Shown here piece by piece: positions 14,416 to 22,282 of a stretch of 47,413 bases of DNA. The stretch is from an uncultured Clostridia bacterium. GTDB lineage: Bacteria > Bacillota > Clostridia > Christensenellales > Borkfalkiaceae. Each line of letters opens with the position of its first letter. Position 1 is the stretch's first letter. Under the pieces are notes generated by a model that saw nothing but the letters and a program-made list of their open reading frames with translations, was not told the origin of the DNA and did not search any database. The stretch is taken from positions 1 to 47,413 of the forward strand of contig CALVLT010000016.1 in NCBI GenBank assembly GCA_944340905.1, given 5' to 3'. Made by a program: the position numbers and the translations under genes.

Positions 14416-15342
14416 TTATTCTTTGACAAGGTTGGAAAGCACTACGGTATCCACGCTCGCATTGCAGTTCCAGAGATACCCTGCGCCCTCCATATCTGCA
14501 TCGCGCCTCAGAATATTGTCATACGCAAATGCCTCATCGCCATTGACGGAGAGCGAGACGTTCAGCTTGTTTTCTGTTGCGCCTGCGTCATACGAGTAGG
14601 TGTACGTGAACGTGACGGAATCGCCCGTGACATCATATGTCGTATCACTTGCATTGATAGTCTCAACGTTCTGCGCATCCGCCTGCTCCTGCGAAACGGC
14701 AGGTCTGTTGTTTTCCGGATTTTCCGCATCGGTATATTCGTCCTCCGCATAGCTCACGTTGGTGATGCGCGCCACGGTATAGCCGTTCTCCGTCCTGATC
14801 ACGCCGAAAATCGCTTCGGTCACATAGCTAAAGGCAGGGCTGCCATCGGTATTTGAATGCTTATTCCCGAACGCAAGGCTGAAAATGGTGTAGTCGCCCT
14901 CTTCCAGCGAGGAAAGATCGAGCGTGAAGGAAAAGCTCGTCTCGTTGGTGCCGTCGAACTCGGTCAACTTGTCATCCTGTCCGAGCCAGGTGTTCGCGCC
15001 GCTGCCGCTCTCGGAACGCCCCATCGTCACGCCGTCCGCCGCAGCGGTCAGCCCGTCGTTATAGCCGGTGAACGCATCGATGACCGCGCTCGTGGTGCCC
15101 AGCGCGGGGATCGCCTGCTCTTCGCGGCCCTTGTCCTCGGCGTCGCAGTCGTCCGCCGTGCAGACGCGGTATTCGCTGCCCGCCGTAAACAGCGTTGCGG
15201 GCGTCTCCACCGTCCATTCGCCGTATGTATGGGTGTGTGCTTCGGGCGTATCGTCCGCAGGGGTCTCCTCGCACGCCGCAAGCCCGACTGCCGTGCCGGC
15301 AGCGAGCGTGAGTGCCGAAACAAGTGCAAATGCTTTCTTCAT
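14416..15342 (-). CDS. Lipoprotein with Cys-pair cell-surface repeat
   Basis: A 308-residue predicted lipoprotein. The signal peptide ends in VGLAAC (lipobox), so Cys24 would be lipidated and the protein held on the outer face of the membrane. Residues 35-82 (HTHTYGEWTVETPATLFTAG, YRVCTADDCDAEDKGREEQAIPALG) match a small Cys-pair module common in clostridial surface proteins. The remaining 220 residues look like a beta-rich carbohydrate-binding or concanavalin-type domain; the exact family is not recognised. GGAGG precedes the ATG by 10 bases. It is monocistronic, with its own promoter and terminator. Role unknown. Confidence 0.7.
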   Translation of the reverse strand: MKKAFALVSALTLAAGTAVGLAACEETPADDTPEAHTHTYGEWTVETPATLFTAGSEYRVCTADDCDAEDKGREEQAIPALGTTSAVIDAFTGYNDGLTAAADGVTMGRSESGSGANTWLGQDDKLTEFDGTNETSFSFTLDLSSLEEGDYTIFSLAFGNKHSNTDGSPAFSYVTEAIFGVIRTENGYTVARITNVSYAEDEYTDAENPENNRPAVSQEQADAQNVETINASDTTYDVTGDSVTFTYTYSYDAGATENKLNVSLSVNGDEAFAYDNILRRDADMEGAGYLWNCNASVDTVVLSNLVKE

Positions 15343-15376
15343 AATTTGTTTACCTCCATATTTTTGGATAGACCAA

Positions 15377-15404
15377 ATTATAACAACCCTCCCCAAAAAG
15401 TCAA
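15377..15404 (-). promoter_or_regulatory. Promoter of the 14416-15342 lipoprotein gene
   Basis: On the minus strand TTGACT (15399-15404), 16 bases and TATAAT (15377-15382), about 35 bases before the start codon. Confidence 0.7.
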
Positions 15405-15482
15405 GTGTTTGAAGGCGGTATTTTCGAATATCATAAACATTCATGATAACGTCACTGCTGTTTTTCCGATTTTTAATAATAA

Positions 15483-15520
15483 GTACCAAAAAACGGCACA
15501 CGTGGTGCCGTTTTTTGTAC
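15483..15520 (-). terminator. Terminator of pckG
   Basis: AAAAAACGGCAC and GTGCCGTTTTTT arms, extended by GTAC on both ends, lie 18 bases after the pckG stop. The T-run is present in both directions. Confidence 0.9.
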
Positions 15521-15537
15521 CGTTGTTGGATGAAGTT

Positions 15538-17307
15538 TTAGTTCTCGCAGTTCTTTTTCAGGGTTGCAAGGCTGGCGGAAAGCTCCGCGGGCAGCTTGTC
15601 GCCGAACTGCTTGTAAAACTGCGCGATCTCGTCCGCCTCGGCGCTCCAGCGCGCCTTATCGACGTAGAGGATGCGCTCGAGCGTCTCCGTTGAATAGTCC
15701 AGCCCCTCGAGGTCGATGTCCTTGGCATAGGGAACATAGCCGATCGCCGTCTCCTGCGCGTCCACTTCGCCCATGCAGCGCTTGAGGATCCACTCGAGCA
15801 CGCGCATGTTGTCGCCGAATCCGGGCCACAGGAACTCGCCGTTCTCGTCCTGGCGGAACCAGTTGACGTTGAAGATCTTGGGCGGGTTTGCAACCTTCTT
15901 GCCCATCTCGATCCAGTGTGCGAAGTAATCGCCCATGTGATAGCCGCAGAAGGGCTTCATTGCCATGGGGTCATGGCGCAGCACGCCCGTGGCGCCCGTG
16001 GCTGCCGCCGTCGTCTCGCTGGACATGATGGAGCCGACGAACACGCCGTGATCCCAGTCGCGGGACTGATAGACGAGGGGCGTGGTGGTTGCCCTTCTTC
16101 CGCCGAAGATGATGGCGTCGAGCGGCACGCCCTCCTTGGAGTTGAACGCCTCGGACAGGCAGGGGCAGTTGACGGCGGGCGCGGTGAAACGGGAGTTGGG
16201 GTGCGCCGCCTTGGTGCCCGATTCGGGCGTCCAGTCGTTGCCCAGCCAGTCGATGAGATGTTCGGGGGCGGGCTTGGTCAGCCCCTCCCACCAGACGGTG
16301 TTGTCCTCGGGATTGATGGCGACGTTGGTGAAAATGGTGCCCTTTCTGGTCGCGGCGAGCGCGTTGGGATTGCTCTTTTCGTTGGTGCCGGGCGCCACGC
16401 CGAAGAACCCGTTCTCGGGGTTGACCGCCCACAGACGGCCGTCCTCGCCCACGCGGATCCAGGCGATGTCGTCGCCGACCGTCTCGATCTTATAGCCCTT
16501 TTCCAGATAGTGCTTGGGCGGGATGAGCATGGCAAGGTTGGTCTTGCCGCATGCGGACGGGAACGCCGCCGCAACGTACTTCTTTCTGCCGTCGGGGAAG
16601 GTGACGCCGAGAATGAGCATGTGCTCCGCCATCCAGCCCTCTTTCCTGCCGAGGAAGGAGGCGATGCGCAGCGCAAAGCACTTCTTGCCCAGCAGCACGT
16701 TTCCGCCGTAACCGGAGTTGACGGAGATGATGGTGTCGTCCTCGGGGAAGTGCATGATATAGCGCTTTTCGGGGTCGATATCGCACTTGGCGTGGAAGCC
16801 CTTGATGAAGTCGCCCTCTTCGCCGAGCTGCTCATAGCAGTCGAGCCCGACGCGCGTCATGATCGCCATGTTCAGAACGACGTAGATGGAGTCCGTGACC
16901 TCGATACCGATCTTGGAGAAGGGAGAACCGACCACGCCCATCGAATAGGGAATGACGTACATCGTTCTGCCCTTCATCTTACCGCGGGCGATGTCGTAGC
17001 ACATCTTGTATGCTTCCTTGGGGTCCATCCAGTTGTTGGTGGGGCCTGCGTTCTCCTTCTCGCGGCAGCAGATGTAGGTGCGGTCCTCCACGCGCGCCAC
17101 GTCGTTCTGCGCGGTGCGGTGGTAGTAGCAGCCGGGGAGCTTTTCCTGGTTCAGCTCCATCATCTCGCCCGTGGCGCACGCCTGGGCGCGCAGTGCGTCG
17201 AGCTGCTGCTTGCTGCCGTCGATCCAGACGATGTTGTCCGGGCAGGCGAGCGCGGCGCTCTCTTCGACGAACGCGATGACCTTCTTGTTCTTGGTGGGGT
17301 ATGCCAT
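15538..17307 (-). CDS. pckG: Phosphoenolpyruvate carboxykinase (GTP)
   Basis: A 589-residue GTP-dependent PEPCK that interconverts oxaloacetate + GTP with PEP + CO2 + GDP in the cytoplasm. In anaerobic gut Clostridia it often runs in the PEP-carboxylating direction, but direction cannot be told here. Seen in the sequence: the substrate loop YSMGVVGSPFSKIG (about 121-134), the phosphate-binding loop FPSACGKTN with the active Cys253, and GGRRATTTPLVYQ. Length matches the family (about 590-620). The ATG at 17307 has AGGAGG 7 bases upstream; an upstream in-frame extension overlaps the promoter and is rejected. It is monocistronic. Confidence 0.96.
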   Translation of the reverse strand: MAYPTKNKKVIAFVEESAALACPDNIVWIDGSKQQLDALRAQACATGEMMELNQEKLPGCYYHRTAQNDVARVEDRTYICCREKENAGPTNNWMDPKEAYKMCYDIARGKMKGRTMYVIPYSMGVVGSPFSKIGIEVTDSIYVVLNMAIMTRVGLDCYEQLGEEGDFIKGFHAKCDIDPEKRYIMHFPEDDTIISVNSGYGGNVLLGKKCFALRIASFLGRKEGWMAEHMLILGVTFPDGRKKYVAAAFPSACGKTNLAMLIPPKHYLEKGYKIETVGDDIAWIRVGEDGRLWAVNPENGFFGVAPGTNEKSNPNALAATRKGTIFTNVAINPEDNTVWWEGLTKPAPEHLIDWLGNDWTPESGTKAAHPNSRFTAPAVNCPCLSEAFNSKEGVPLDAIIFGGRRATTTPLVYQSRDWDHGVFVGSIMSSETTAAATGATGVLRHDPMAMKPFCGYHMGDYFAHWIEMGKKVANPPKIFNVNWFRQDENGEFLWPGFGDNMRVLEWILKRCMGEVDAQETAIGYVPYAKDIDLEGLDYSTETLERILYVDKARWSAEADEIAQFYKQFGDKLPAELSASLATLKKNCEN

Positions 17308-17377
17308 ATATTTTCCTCCTGAAAAGAATTCCTTGGTATGACGGGCGCGAAAATATGCCGCTCGCGTCCCACGATAC

Positions 17378-17406
17378 ATTATAGCACGAAGAAATCAACT
17401 TGTAAA
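17378..17406 (-). promoter_or_regulatory. Promoter of pckG
   Basis: On the minus strand TTTACA (17401-17406), 17 bases and TATAAT (17378-17383), about 70 bases before the start codon. Confidence 0.75.
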
Positions 17407-17413
17407 GAAAATA

Positions 17414-17450
17414 GGGCGGCTGAACGCAAAATTTTGCGCACAGCCGCCCC
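17414..17450 (-). terminator. Terminator of the 17491-19098 lipoprotein gene
   Basis: GGGCGGCTG and CAGCCGCCC arms enclose a second inverted repeat GCAAAATTTTGC. The minus-strand side is followed by TATTTTCTTT, which runs into the pckG -35 region. Confidence 0.75.
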
Positions 17451-17490
17451 GCAGAAATTCTGATTTACGATTTAAGGCCGATTTGTGCCG

Positions 17491-19098
17491 TTATGCCGTA
17501 TACCATGCGCCGAAACCCGCAGTCTGCCATGCCTGGACGGCGGCATAGTTTTCCGTTGCCTGCATTTCGCTATCCGCGCTGTCATTGTCGTAGGCATACA
17601 AATCTGTATTGACCGCAGTGATCTCTGCCTCGGGGGTCGTCGAACAGCAGTGCGTCACAAGAATGCGGTTTGCGATCGCATCGTCTCCCTCTTCCACCGT
17701 GACCGTCTCCGTCTTTTGCATATTGCCGACGATGCCCGCCGCAAACGTTGTTCCCGTGACGGAGGCCGCCGTGCTCATGCAGTCCTCGATGAGTGCGTTG
17801 TTGTAGACCGTTCCGACGATCCCGCCGCCGTCGCTGCCGCCGTCGACCGCGCCTGTGTTCAGGCACTCCTTGACGGTGACGGGAGCCTTCATCTGATAAT
17901 TTTCCACCGAACCGCTGTAGCGGATCCAGCCTACAATGCCGCCCGTGCCATAATTCTCAGACAAATTGGAGATATTTGCCGTATTCGTGCAGCCCGTGAC
18001 GGAGCCGTAGTTCTGCTGTTCGCCCACGATGCCGCCGATGGACGCACCGTTCCCCATGACCGCGCCCGCATTGGTGCAGCCTGAAATGTTTGCGCTGCTC
18101 AGCCCGACGATGCCGCCCGCACCCATGCATGCGGCCGTCACCGTGCCGTAATTTTCGCAGCCGGAAATCGTCATATCTTTGTCGTTCGCGGTGTAGTACG
18201 CCGCACCGACGATGCCGCCCACGTTTCCGCTGTTTGCACTCGTCGATGCGATCGCCGCGCGGTTGACGCAGTTTTCAATGCTCCCTTCGTCGCACATGCG
18301 CCCGACGATACCGCCGTTGCCGCGCACCGCCTTCAAACTCCCGGAACTGACTGTCACGCCCGACACCGTGCCGCCGTTGACCACAAGACCGACCGCTGTG
18401 CCCGCGCATTCGCTGTTTGTAATGTTGAGCGAGACGTCCGCGAACGTCACATTCTTCACCGTGCCGCCGTCGAGAACGCCGAACAGGCCGAAGGCGGAGT
18501 CCTCGTTTTCGGTATACGTCCCATTATAATGCAGCCCTCCGATCGTATATCCTCTTCCGTCGAACGTGCCCTTGAAGGCATTTCCCTTATAACTTCTGTC
18601 CGAACGCGCGCCGTTTCCGACAGGCGTCCAATCCTCTTCGGCAAGGTCGATGTCCGCGCCGAGCGCGACCGTCCTGCCCGCGTAGTCGTTGCCGCCGTTG
18701 ACCGCCTGCGCGAATGCCGTCAGCTCCTGCGCCGTGGAGATCACCTCGTCCGCGACCGCCACCGTGCACGTTGCAATCACGTCCTCCCACGAGGCGGTGA
18801 TGACTGCCTCGCCCACGGCGACCGCCGTCACCGTTCCGCCCGATACGGTTGCCACCGAGGCGTTGTCCGTCGTCCAGGTGAGCGTCTTGTCCGTCGCATT
18901 TTCGGGCAGGACCGTCGCCGTCAGCGTCTGCGTCTGCCCGACTTCCAGCGAAAGGGACTGCGCGCTCAGCGTTATGCTCGTCACCGGAACTCCGGTCCAG
19001 TCGTGCCGCTGCTCCTCTTCCTCACACGCCGCAAGGCCCAGGCTCAGCGCGGCCGCCGCGCAAAGCCCCAATGCTGCAAAAAGTCTTTTGTGTTGCAT
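17491..19098 (-). CDS. Surface lipoprotein with Big_2 and GLUG-type repeats
   Basis: A 535-residue predicted lipoprotein. The signal peptide ends in LGLAAC. Residues 40-120 form a bacterial Ig-like (Big_2) domain (SITLSAQSLSLEVGQTQTLTATVLP, VATVSGGTVTAVAVGEAVITAS). From about 160 to 500 there are repeated GLUG-like units of the pattern GGIVG...ISGCTNAG, a beta-helix-type adhesin fold. It is probably exposed on the cell surface and may bind host or polysaccharide targets; this is inferred from domain types. GGGAGG precedes the ATG. No sortase signal, so anchoring is by the lipid. Repeats make this gene prone to length variation between strains. Confidence 0.85.
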   Translation of the reverse strand: MQHKRLFAALGLCAAAALSLGLAACEEEEQRHDWTGVPVTSITLSAQSLSLEVGQTQTLTATVLPENATDKTLTWTTDNASVATVSGGTVTAVAVGEAVITASWEDVIATCTVAVADEVISTAQELTAFAQAVNGGNDYAGRTVALGADIDLAEEDWTPVGNGARSDRSYKGNAFKGTFDGRGYTIGGLHYNGTYTENEDSAFGLFGVLDGGTVKNVTFADVSLNITNSECAGTAVGLVVNGGTVSGVTVSSGSLKAVRGNGGIVGRMCDEGSIENCVNRAAIASTSANSGNVGGIVGAAYYTANDKDMTISGCENYGTVTAACMGAGGIVGLSSANISGCTNAGAVMGNGASIGGIVGEQQNYGSVTGCTNTANISNLSENYGTGGIVGWIRYSGSVENYQMKAPVTVKECLNTGAVDGGSDGGGIVGTVYNNALIEDCMSTAASVTGTTFAAGIVGNMQKTETVTVEEGDDAIANRILVTHCCSTTPEAEITAVNTDLYAYDNDSADSEMQATENYAAVQAWQTAGFGAWYTA

Positions 19099-19300
19099 GA
19101 TATTCCTCCCGTTAAAACGGCGCATGCGGCCAATGGTGCCGCATGCGCCGTTCGGTCTTTTTTTCGGCTGTTAGAATAGCACAATGTCCCCCCCCCGTCA
19201 AGTAAATGCATACCCATGCGGCGATTTTCTTGCAGCCGAGGCCGCCGTTCGGAATGGCGGTTGGAAAAAAGTCTTTCTTTGGAAAGACGAATGCGTGCGT

Positions 19301-20263
19301 TCAGCCCTCCGTCGGGGCGACGTACTCCCCCGTATCGGCATCCTGAAAGACCACCCAGAATCCTTCGCGTTCCGTAAAATGGGACTGCGGCACGAACACG
19401 GCATGGCCGCCCATTGCCTCGGGGGGCTGCTCCCCCTCCGCCGCGGCGGCGACGCACAGCCAGCGCGGAATGCCCTGCGCGTAGACGATGCCCAGCAGCG
19501 CCCCGCCGCGCTTCACCCATTCGGAATGCGGAAATACGGCGAGCAGGCGCTCGTCCTTCTCCCCCTGCGAAAAGGCGGCGTCCAGTTTTTCCTTCACGGA
19601 GTAGTAGTATGTAAGCGAGCCGCGCGGGCGCAGGAGTAGATCGCCCGCATCATCGGGAGCCGCCGCCCCCTTCTCCCCTTCAGCCGCAGCAGCAGCTTTT
19701 TCATCGCCATCGCCCGCGCCAGCGAAGTAGTCGCTTGCGGCGATCGCCTCGTCATCGTAGCGCGCGGCGGCGCGCCCGTCGTGTGGGGAGGACTCGGGCA
19801 GCGGTTCGGGCAGGGGAACGGTGGGCGCGAGCGGCACGTTGGGTGCGGGCGCAGGCGTCTGAACGGGCGGATTGGGCTGCGGGATGGGGCGCCGCCTTGC
19901 AGGCTCCTCCTGCAGCAGCGCCGCGTATTTTTCGGGCGCCACGCCGCAGCGGCCGTAGGCGATGGGTTCGGGTTCCCCCTTGACGAAACACAGCAATGCC
20001 GCAAAGCCCGCCGCAACGGAGGGCGCATGTTCGATATGAATGGGAGAGCCGCCCTTGAGTTCCAGACAGTACGTCTTGCCGTCCGCCCAGATGAACAGGG
20101 CATAGCGCCCGTCGCGCAGCGGAGAGAGCGCCGCAATGCGCGGCGTGATCGTCAATTCTTCGCCCAGACGCTCCGCATACACCGCCCCCGTCAGCGCGCT
20201 GCCGTCCGCCGAAAAGCCCTTGCGTACCTGCCGCAGGACACAAACCCGTTTTTCGTAAGCCAT
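19301..20263 (-). CDS. Hypothetical protein with proline-rich linker
   Basis: A 320-residue protein not recognised. The N-terminal 115 residues (MAYEKRVCVLRQVRKGF, ELTITPRIAALSPLRDGRYALFIWADGK) and the C-terminal 100 residues (LTYYYSVKEKLDAAFSQG, VFVPQSHFTEREGFWVVFQDADTGEYV) look like two small beta-rich domains. They are joined by about 100 residues of Pro/Ala/Glu-rich low-complexity sequence. There is no signal peptide or membrane segment, so it is probably cytoplasmic. The ATG at 20263 follows AGAGGTGG. The longer upstream frame lacks a ribosome site. It stands alone, with about 200 unassigned bases on the 3' side and a mosaic repeat near its 5' side. Confidence 0.55.
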   Translation of the reverse strand: MAYEKRVCVLRQVRKGFSADGSALTGAVYAERLGEELTITPRIAALSPLRDGRYALFIWADGKTYCLELKGGSPIHIEHAPSVAAGFAALLCFVKGEPEPIAYGRCGVAPEKYAALLQEEPARRRPIPQPNPPVQTPAPAPNVPLAPTVPLPEPLPESSPHDGRAAARYDDEAIAASDYFAGAGDGDEKAAAAAEGEKGAAAPDDAGDLLLRPRGSLTYYYSVKEKLDAAFSQGEKDERLLAVFPHSEWVKRGGALLGIVYAQGIPRWLCVAAAAEGEQPPEAMGGHAVFVPQSHFTEREGFWVVFQDADTGEYVAPTEG

Positions 20264-20397
20264 ATGCCACCTCTGTCTATACAGGATACGACGCCATGCG
20301 GCGCGAAACGGCACATTTTTTGCCGAACGTATGCGGATTTTGGGGAAAGTTGTTTGCAATATGTCATTTTGAAAAAAGCTTAGCGACAAAACTCCCT

Positions 20398-20702
20398 TAG
20401 GTGCAGTCATCCCCCCTGTCCTTCGCCCCCTTAAAACGCATTCGCGCGTTAAGGGGGGCGGGAAACCCGCGTTCTCTTGCCCCTAAGACGATGTACGGGG
20501 GATTCTTCGCTCCACTTCGTTCCGCTCTGAATGACGGGAACAAGCTTGAAGAACCAATGTACGGGGGATTGCTCCGCTCTGCTCGCCGCCGCAGGCGGCA
20601 CACGCCCGACACGTGCAAGGAATAGCTGCTTGCAGAAGTATTCCGCAGCCGTGGCGCACAAGAGCCAAAGGCTCGATGTAGGCGCAGCCGATGTTATGAC
20701 GT
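20398..20702 (+). repeat. Mosaic hairpin repeat, copy R6
   Basis: It fills the gap between the 19301-20263 gene and the SLOG gene. It carries the CCCCCTTAAAACGC palindrome (20428-20458), the reversed ATTGTCTTA motif (20482-20495), a GGGGATTCTTCGCTCC segment, and 130 bases (20572-20701) almost identical to 12216-12345. It ends 17 bases from the SLOG stop codon. Confidence 0.85.
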
Positions 20703-20718
20703 ATAAAAAACTCCGCGG

Positions 20719-21180
20719 TTATTGCGGAGTAGAGATCAGGTAAACGGGAATGCCCTGTTTTTGTGCGTAGCGTACGGTGTAGGCGGTGCCGCCCTTGTCG
20801 CGCGTGCAGTAGGCGAGCAGGAGGTCTGCCCTGTCCACCATGTAACGGTTGCGCTCTAAAAGGCAGCCGTTTTCGTAGCGTTCGTGCAGGACGACTGTCT
20901 CGTCGCACGCCTGCAATAAACTGCGGTAGCGCGCCCGGTCGCCCTCGGAAAAGCCGCGCTCCTGCCCGAGATAGGGCACGCACGCCACGACGGCGATCCT
21001 GTATTTTTCCTTCAGGTCGATGAGGCATTCGCCCGCTGCCAGATCGAACCCCGCCGCCATGCCGCACAAAAAACGGTCGCAGCCGCCGCGGATGAGTTCT
21101 TCCAGCTGATCGTACAGAGCGTTCCGGTCGAAGTCTGCCGTCAGATCCCGATGCCCCGTCAGGGCACAAGTCTTTCTCAT
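20719..21180 (-). CDS. SLOG-family protein (DUF1273/YpsA-like)
   Basis: A 153-residue Rossmann-like protein of the SLOG superfamily. Key motifs are ALTGHRDL at the N-terminus, FLCGMAAGFDLAAGE (the glycine-rich nucleotide-binding loop) and CTRDKGGTAYTVRYA near the C-terminus. YpsA-type proteins are cytoplasmic and thought to bind nucleotide-derived ligands; the B. subtilis member has been linked to cell division and stress. The start is 13 bases after the rsmG stop, so it is probably co-transcribed with rsmG. No catalytic claim is made. Confidence 0.8.
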   Translation of the reverse strand: MRKTCALTGHRDLTADFDRNALYDQLEELIRGGCDRFLCGMAAGFDLAAGECLIDLKEKYRIAVVACVPYLGQERGFSEGDRARYRSLLQACDETVVLHERYENGCLLERNRYMVDRADLLLAYCTRDKGGTAYTVRYAQKQGIPVYLISTPQ

Positions 21181-21193
21181 CCTCTTCCTCTCT

Positions 21194-21886
21194 TCACACA
21201 ATGGGGTCTTTTCTCTCTTTGCCCTGCCCGCGCGGGTACTTTGCGGGCGTGGGCCGCTGCTTTTTGCAGAACACGAGCATCCGCTCCCCGTAGCCCTGCG
21301 GGAGTTGGTAACGAAGGGAATGCAGCTCCCCTCCGCCGAGGACGTGCACGGCGCGGCGGGCCAAGAGCGTTTCGTCCTCGCTGCCCTTCCAGGCGAGCAT
21401 TTCCCCACCCACCCTGACGAGGGGCAGGCAGTATTCCGCAAGCACGGGAAGAGGAGCCACGGCGCGCGCGATCACGGCGTCAAATGCCTCGCGTATCCCC
21501 TGTTCCCTGCCCGCCTGCTCCGCGCGCATCTCGCACACGCGGACGTTCAATCCAAGCTCCTGCGCGGCCGTCCTTAAGAACGCGCACTTCTTTTTGGTAC
21601 TCTCGATGAGCGTAAAATGCAGATCTTTTCTGACGATGGCGAGGGGCAGGGAGGGAAAGCCCGCGCCCGAACCCACCTCGGCAACGCGCGCCCCCTGCGG
21701 CAAATACCCCTCCCCCGCCAGGGAATCGAGGAAATGTTTGTGGAAAACTTCCTCTTCCTGCGTGATGGCGGTCAGGTTGAATGCGGCGTTATATTGCAGG
21801 AGCAGCCTGTAAAAGGCATCGAATGCCTGCCTGTGTTCCCCGATTTGTTCCGCAAGATGCGGAAAATCGGGCAGTATTTCCTTCAT
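21194..21886 (-). CDS. rsmG: 16S rRNA (guanine-527-N7)-methyltransferase
   Basis: A 230-residue class I methyltransferase that methylates G527 (E. coli numbering) of 16S rRNA using SAM; loss gives low-level streptomycin resistance in several species. The SAM site VAEVGSGAGFPSLPLAI and the segments HFLDSLAG and FDAVIARAVAPLPVLAEY are characteristic. The ATG at 21886 lies only 6 bases after TATAAT, so the mRNA should be leaderless. Upstream in-frame codons would have to be inside the promoter and oriC. rsmG close to the origin is common in Bacillota, but here it is divergent from dnaN with oriC between. Confidence 0.95.
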   Translation of the reverse strand: MKEILPDFPHLAEQIGEHRQAFDAFYRLLLQYNAAFNLTAITQEEEVFHKHFLDSLAGEGYLPQGARVAEVGSGAGFPSLPLAIVRKDLHFTLIESTKKKCAFLRTAAQELGLNVRVCEMRAEQAGREQGIREAFDAVIARAVAPLPVLAEYCLPLVRVGGEMLAWKGSEDETLLARRAVHVLGGGELHSLRYQLPQGYGERMLVFCKKQRPTPAKYPRGQGKERKDPIV

Positions 21887-21892
21887 ATTCCG

Positions 21893-21921
21893 ATTATACC
21901 ACACCTCTTTCTTCTTTTCAA
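21893..21921 (-). promoter_or_regulatory. Promoter of rsmG (leaderless)
   Basis: On the minus strand TTGAAA (21916-21921), 17 bases and TATAAT (21893-21898), with TG one base upstream of the -10. The ATG begins 6 bases after the -10, the same geometry as at 10058-10086. Confidence 0.8.
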
Positions 21922-21926
21922 CCGTT

Positions 21927-22240
21927 TGTCGATAACCGATCCTTTCTTTTTCCACAACGGAAGAAATTTTGTCGATAACCTTGTCCGTCCTCCCCTCTGC
22001 CGCTCTCCTCCCCTTCGATTTTTCCCGACAGTCCCCGATCTTTTCCACACGGCGTGAACAGCCTGTCCACACCCTTTTCCACGTCCGTGAAAATTTTGAT
22101 GTTTTTCAAAACAAGGGCAAAATGCTTGAATTTTGCGCCGTTTTCCGCTATAATAGGACTGATATTCGGGACAAGGTTTTTTCCGAAAAAATGCTTGTCC
22201 ACAATTCCACGCGCCTTATTATTACTATTACTATCCTATA
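21927..22240. other. oriC: Replication origin (oriC)
   Basis: Near-consensus DnaA boxes (TTATNCACA) in the plus orientation lie at 21948-21956 and 22041-22049 (TTTTCCACA), 22063-22071, 22075-22083 and 22195-22203 (TTGTCCACA). Two TTATCGACA boxes on the minus strand lie at 21927-21935 and 21970-21978. After the last box come a GC cluster (22210-22215) and a period-3 tract at 22216-22233. Read 3'-5' on the minus strand it is AAT AAT AAT GAT AAT GAT, six DnaA-trios. AT-rich DNA follows. This is the layout of a basal unwinding system. Gene strand bias switches here, which supports origin function. Confidence 0.9.
22126..22154 (+). promoter_or_regulatory. Promoter of dnaN
   Basis: TTGAAT (22126-22131), 17 bases and TATAAT (22149-22154). 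The predicted leader of about 120 bases contains the last DnaA box and the trio tract, so DnaA binding there could affect dnaN transcription. Confidence 0.8.
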
Positions 22241-22282
22241 TTTCTTTATATATCCAAAATAACAGGCATCAGGAGGCAGACA

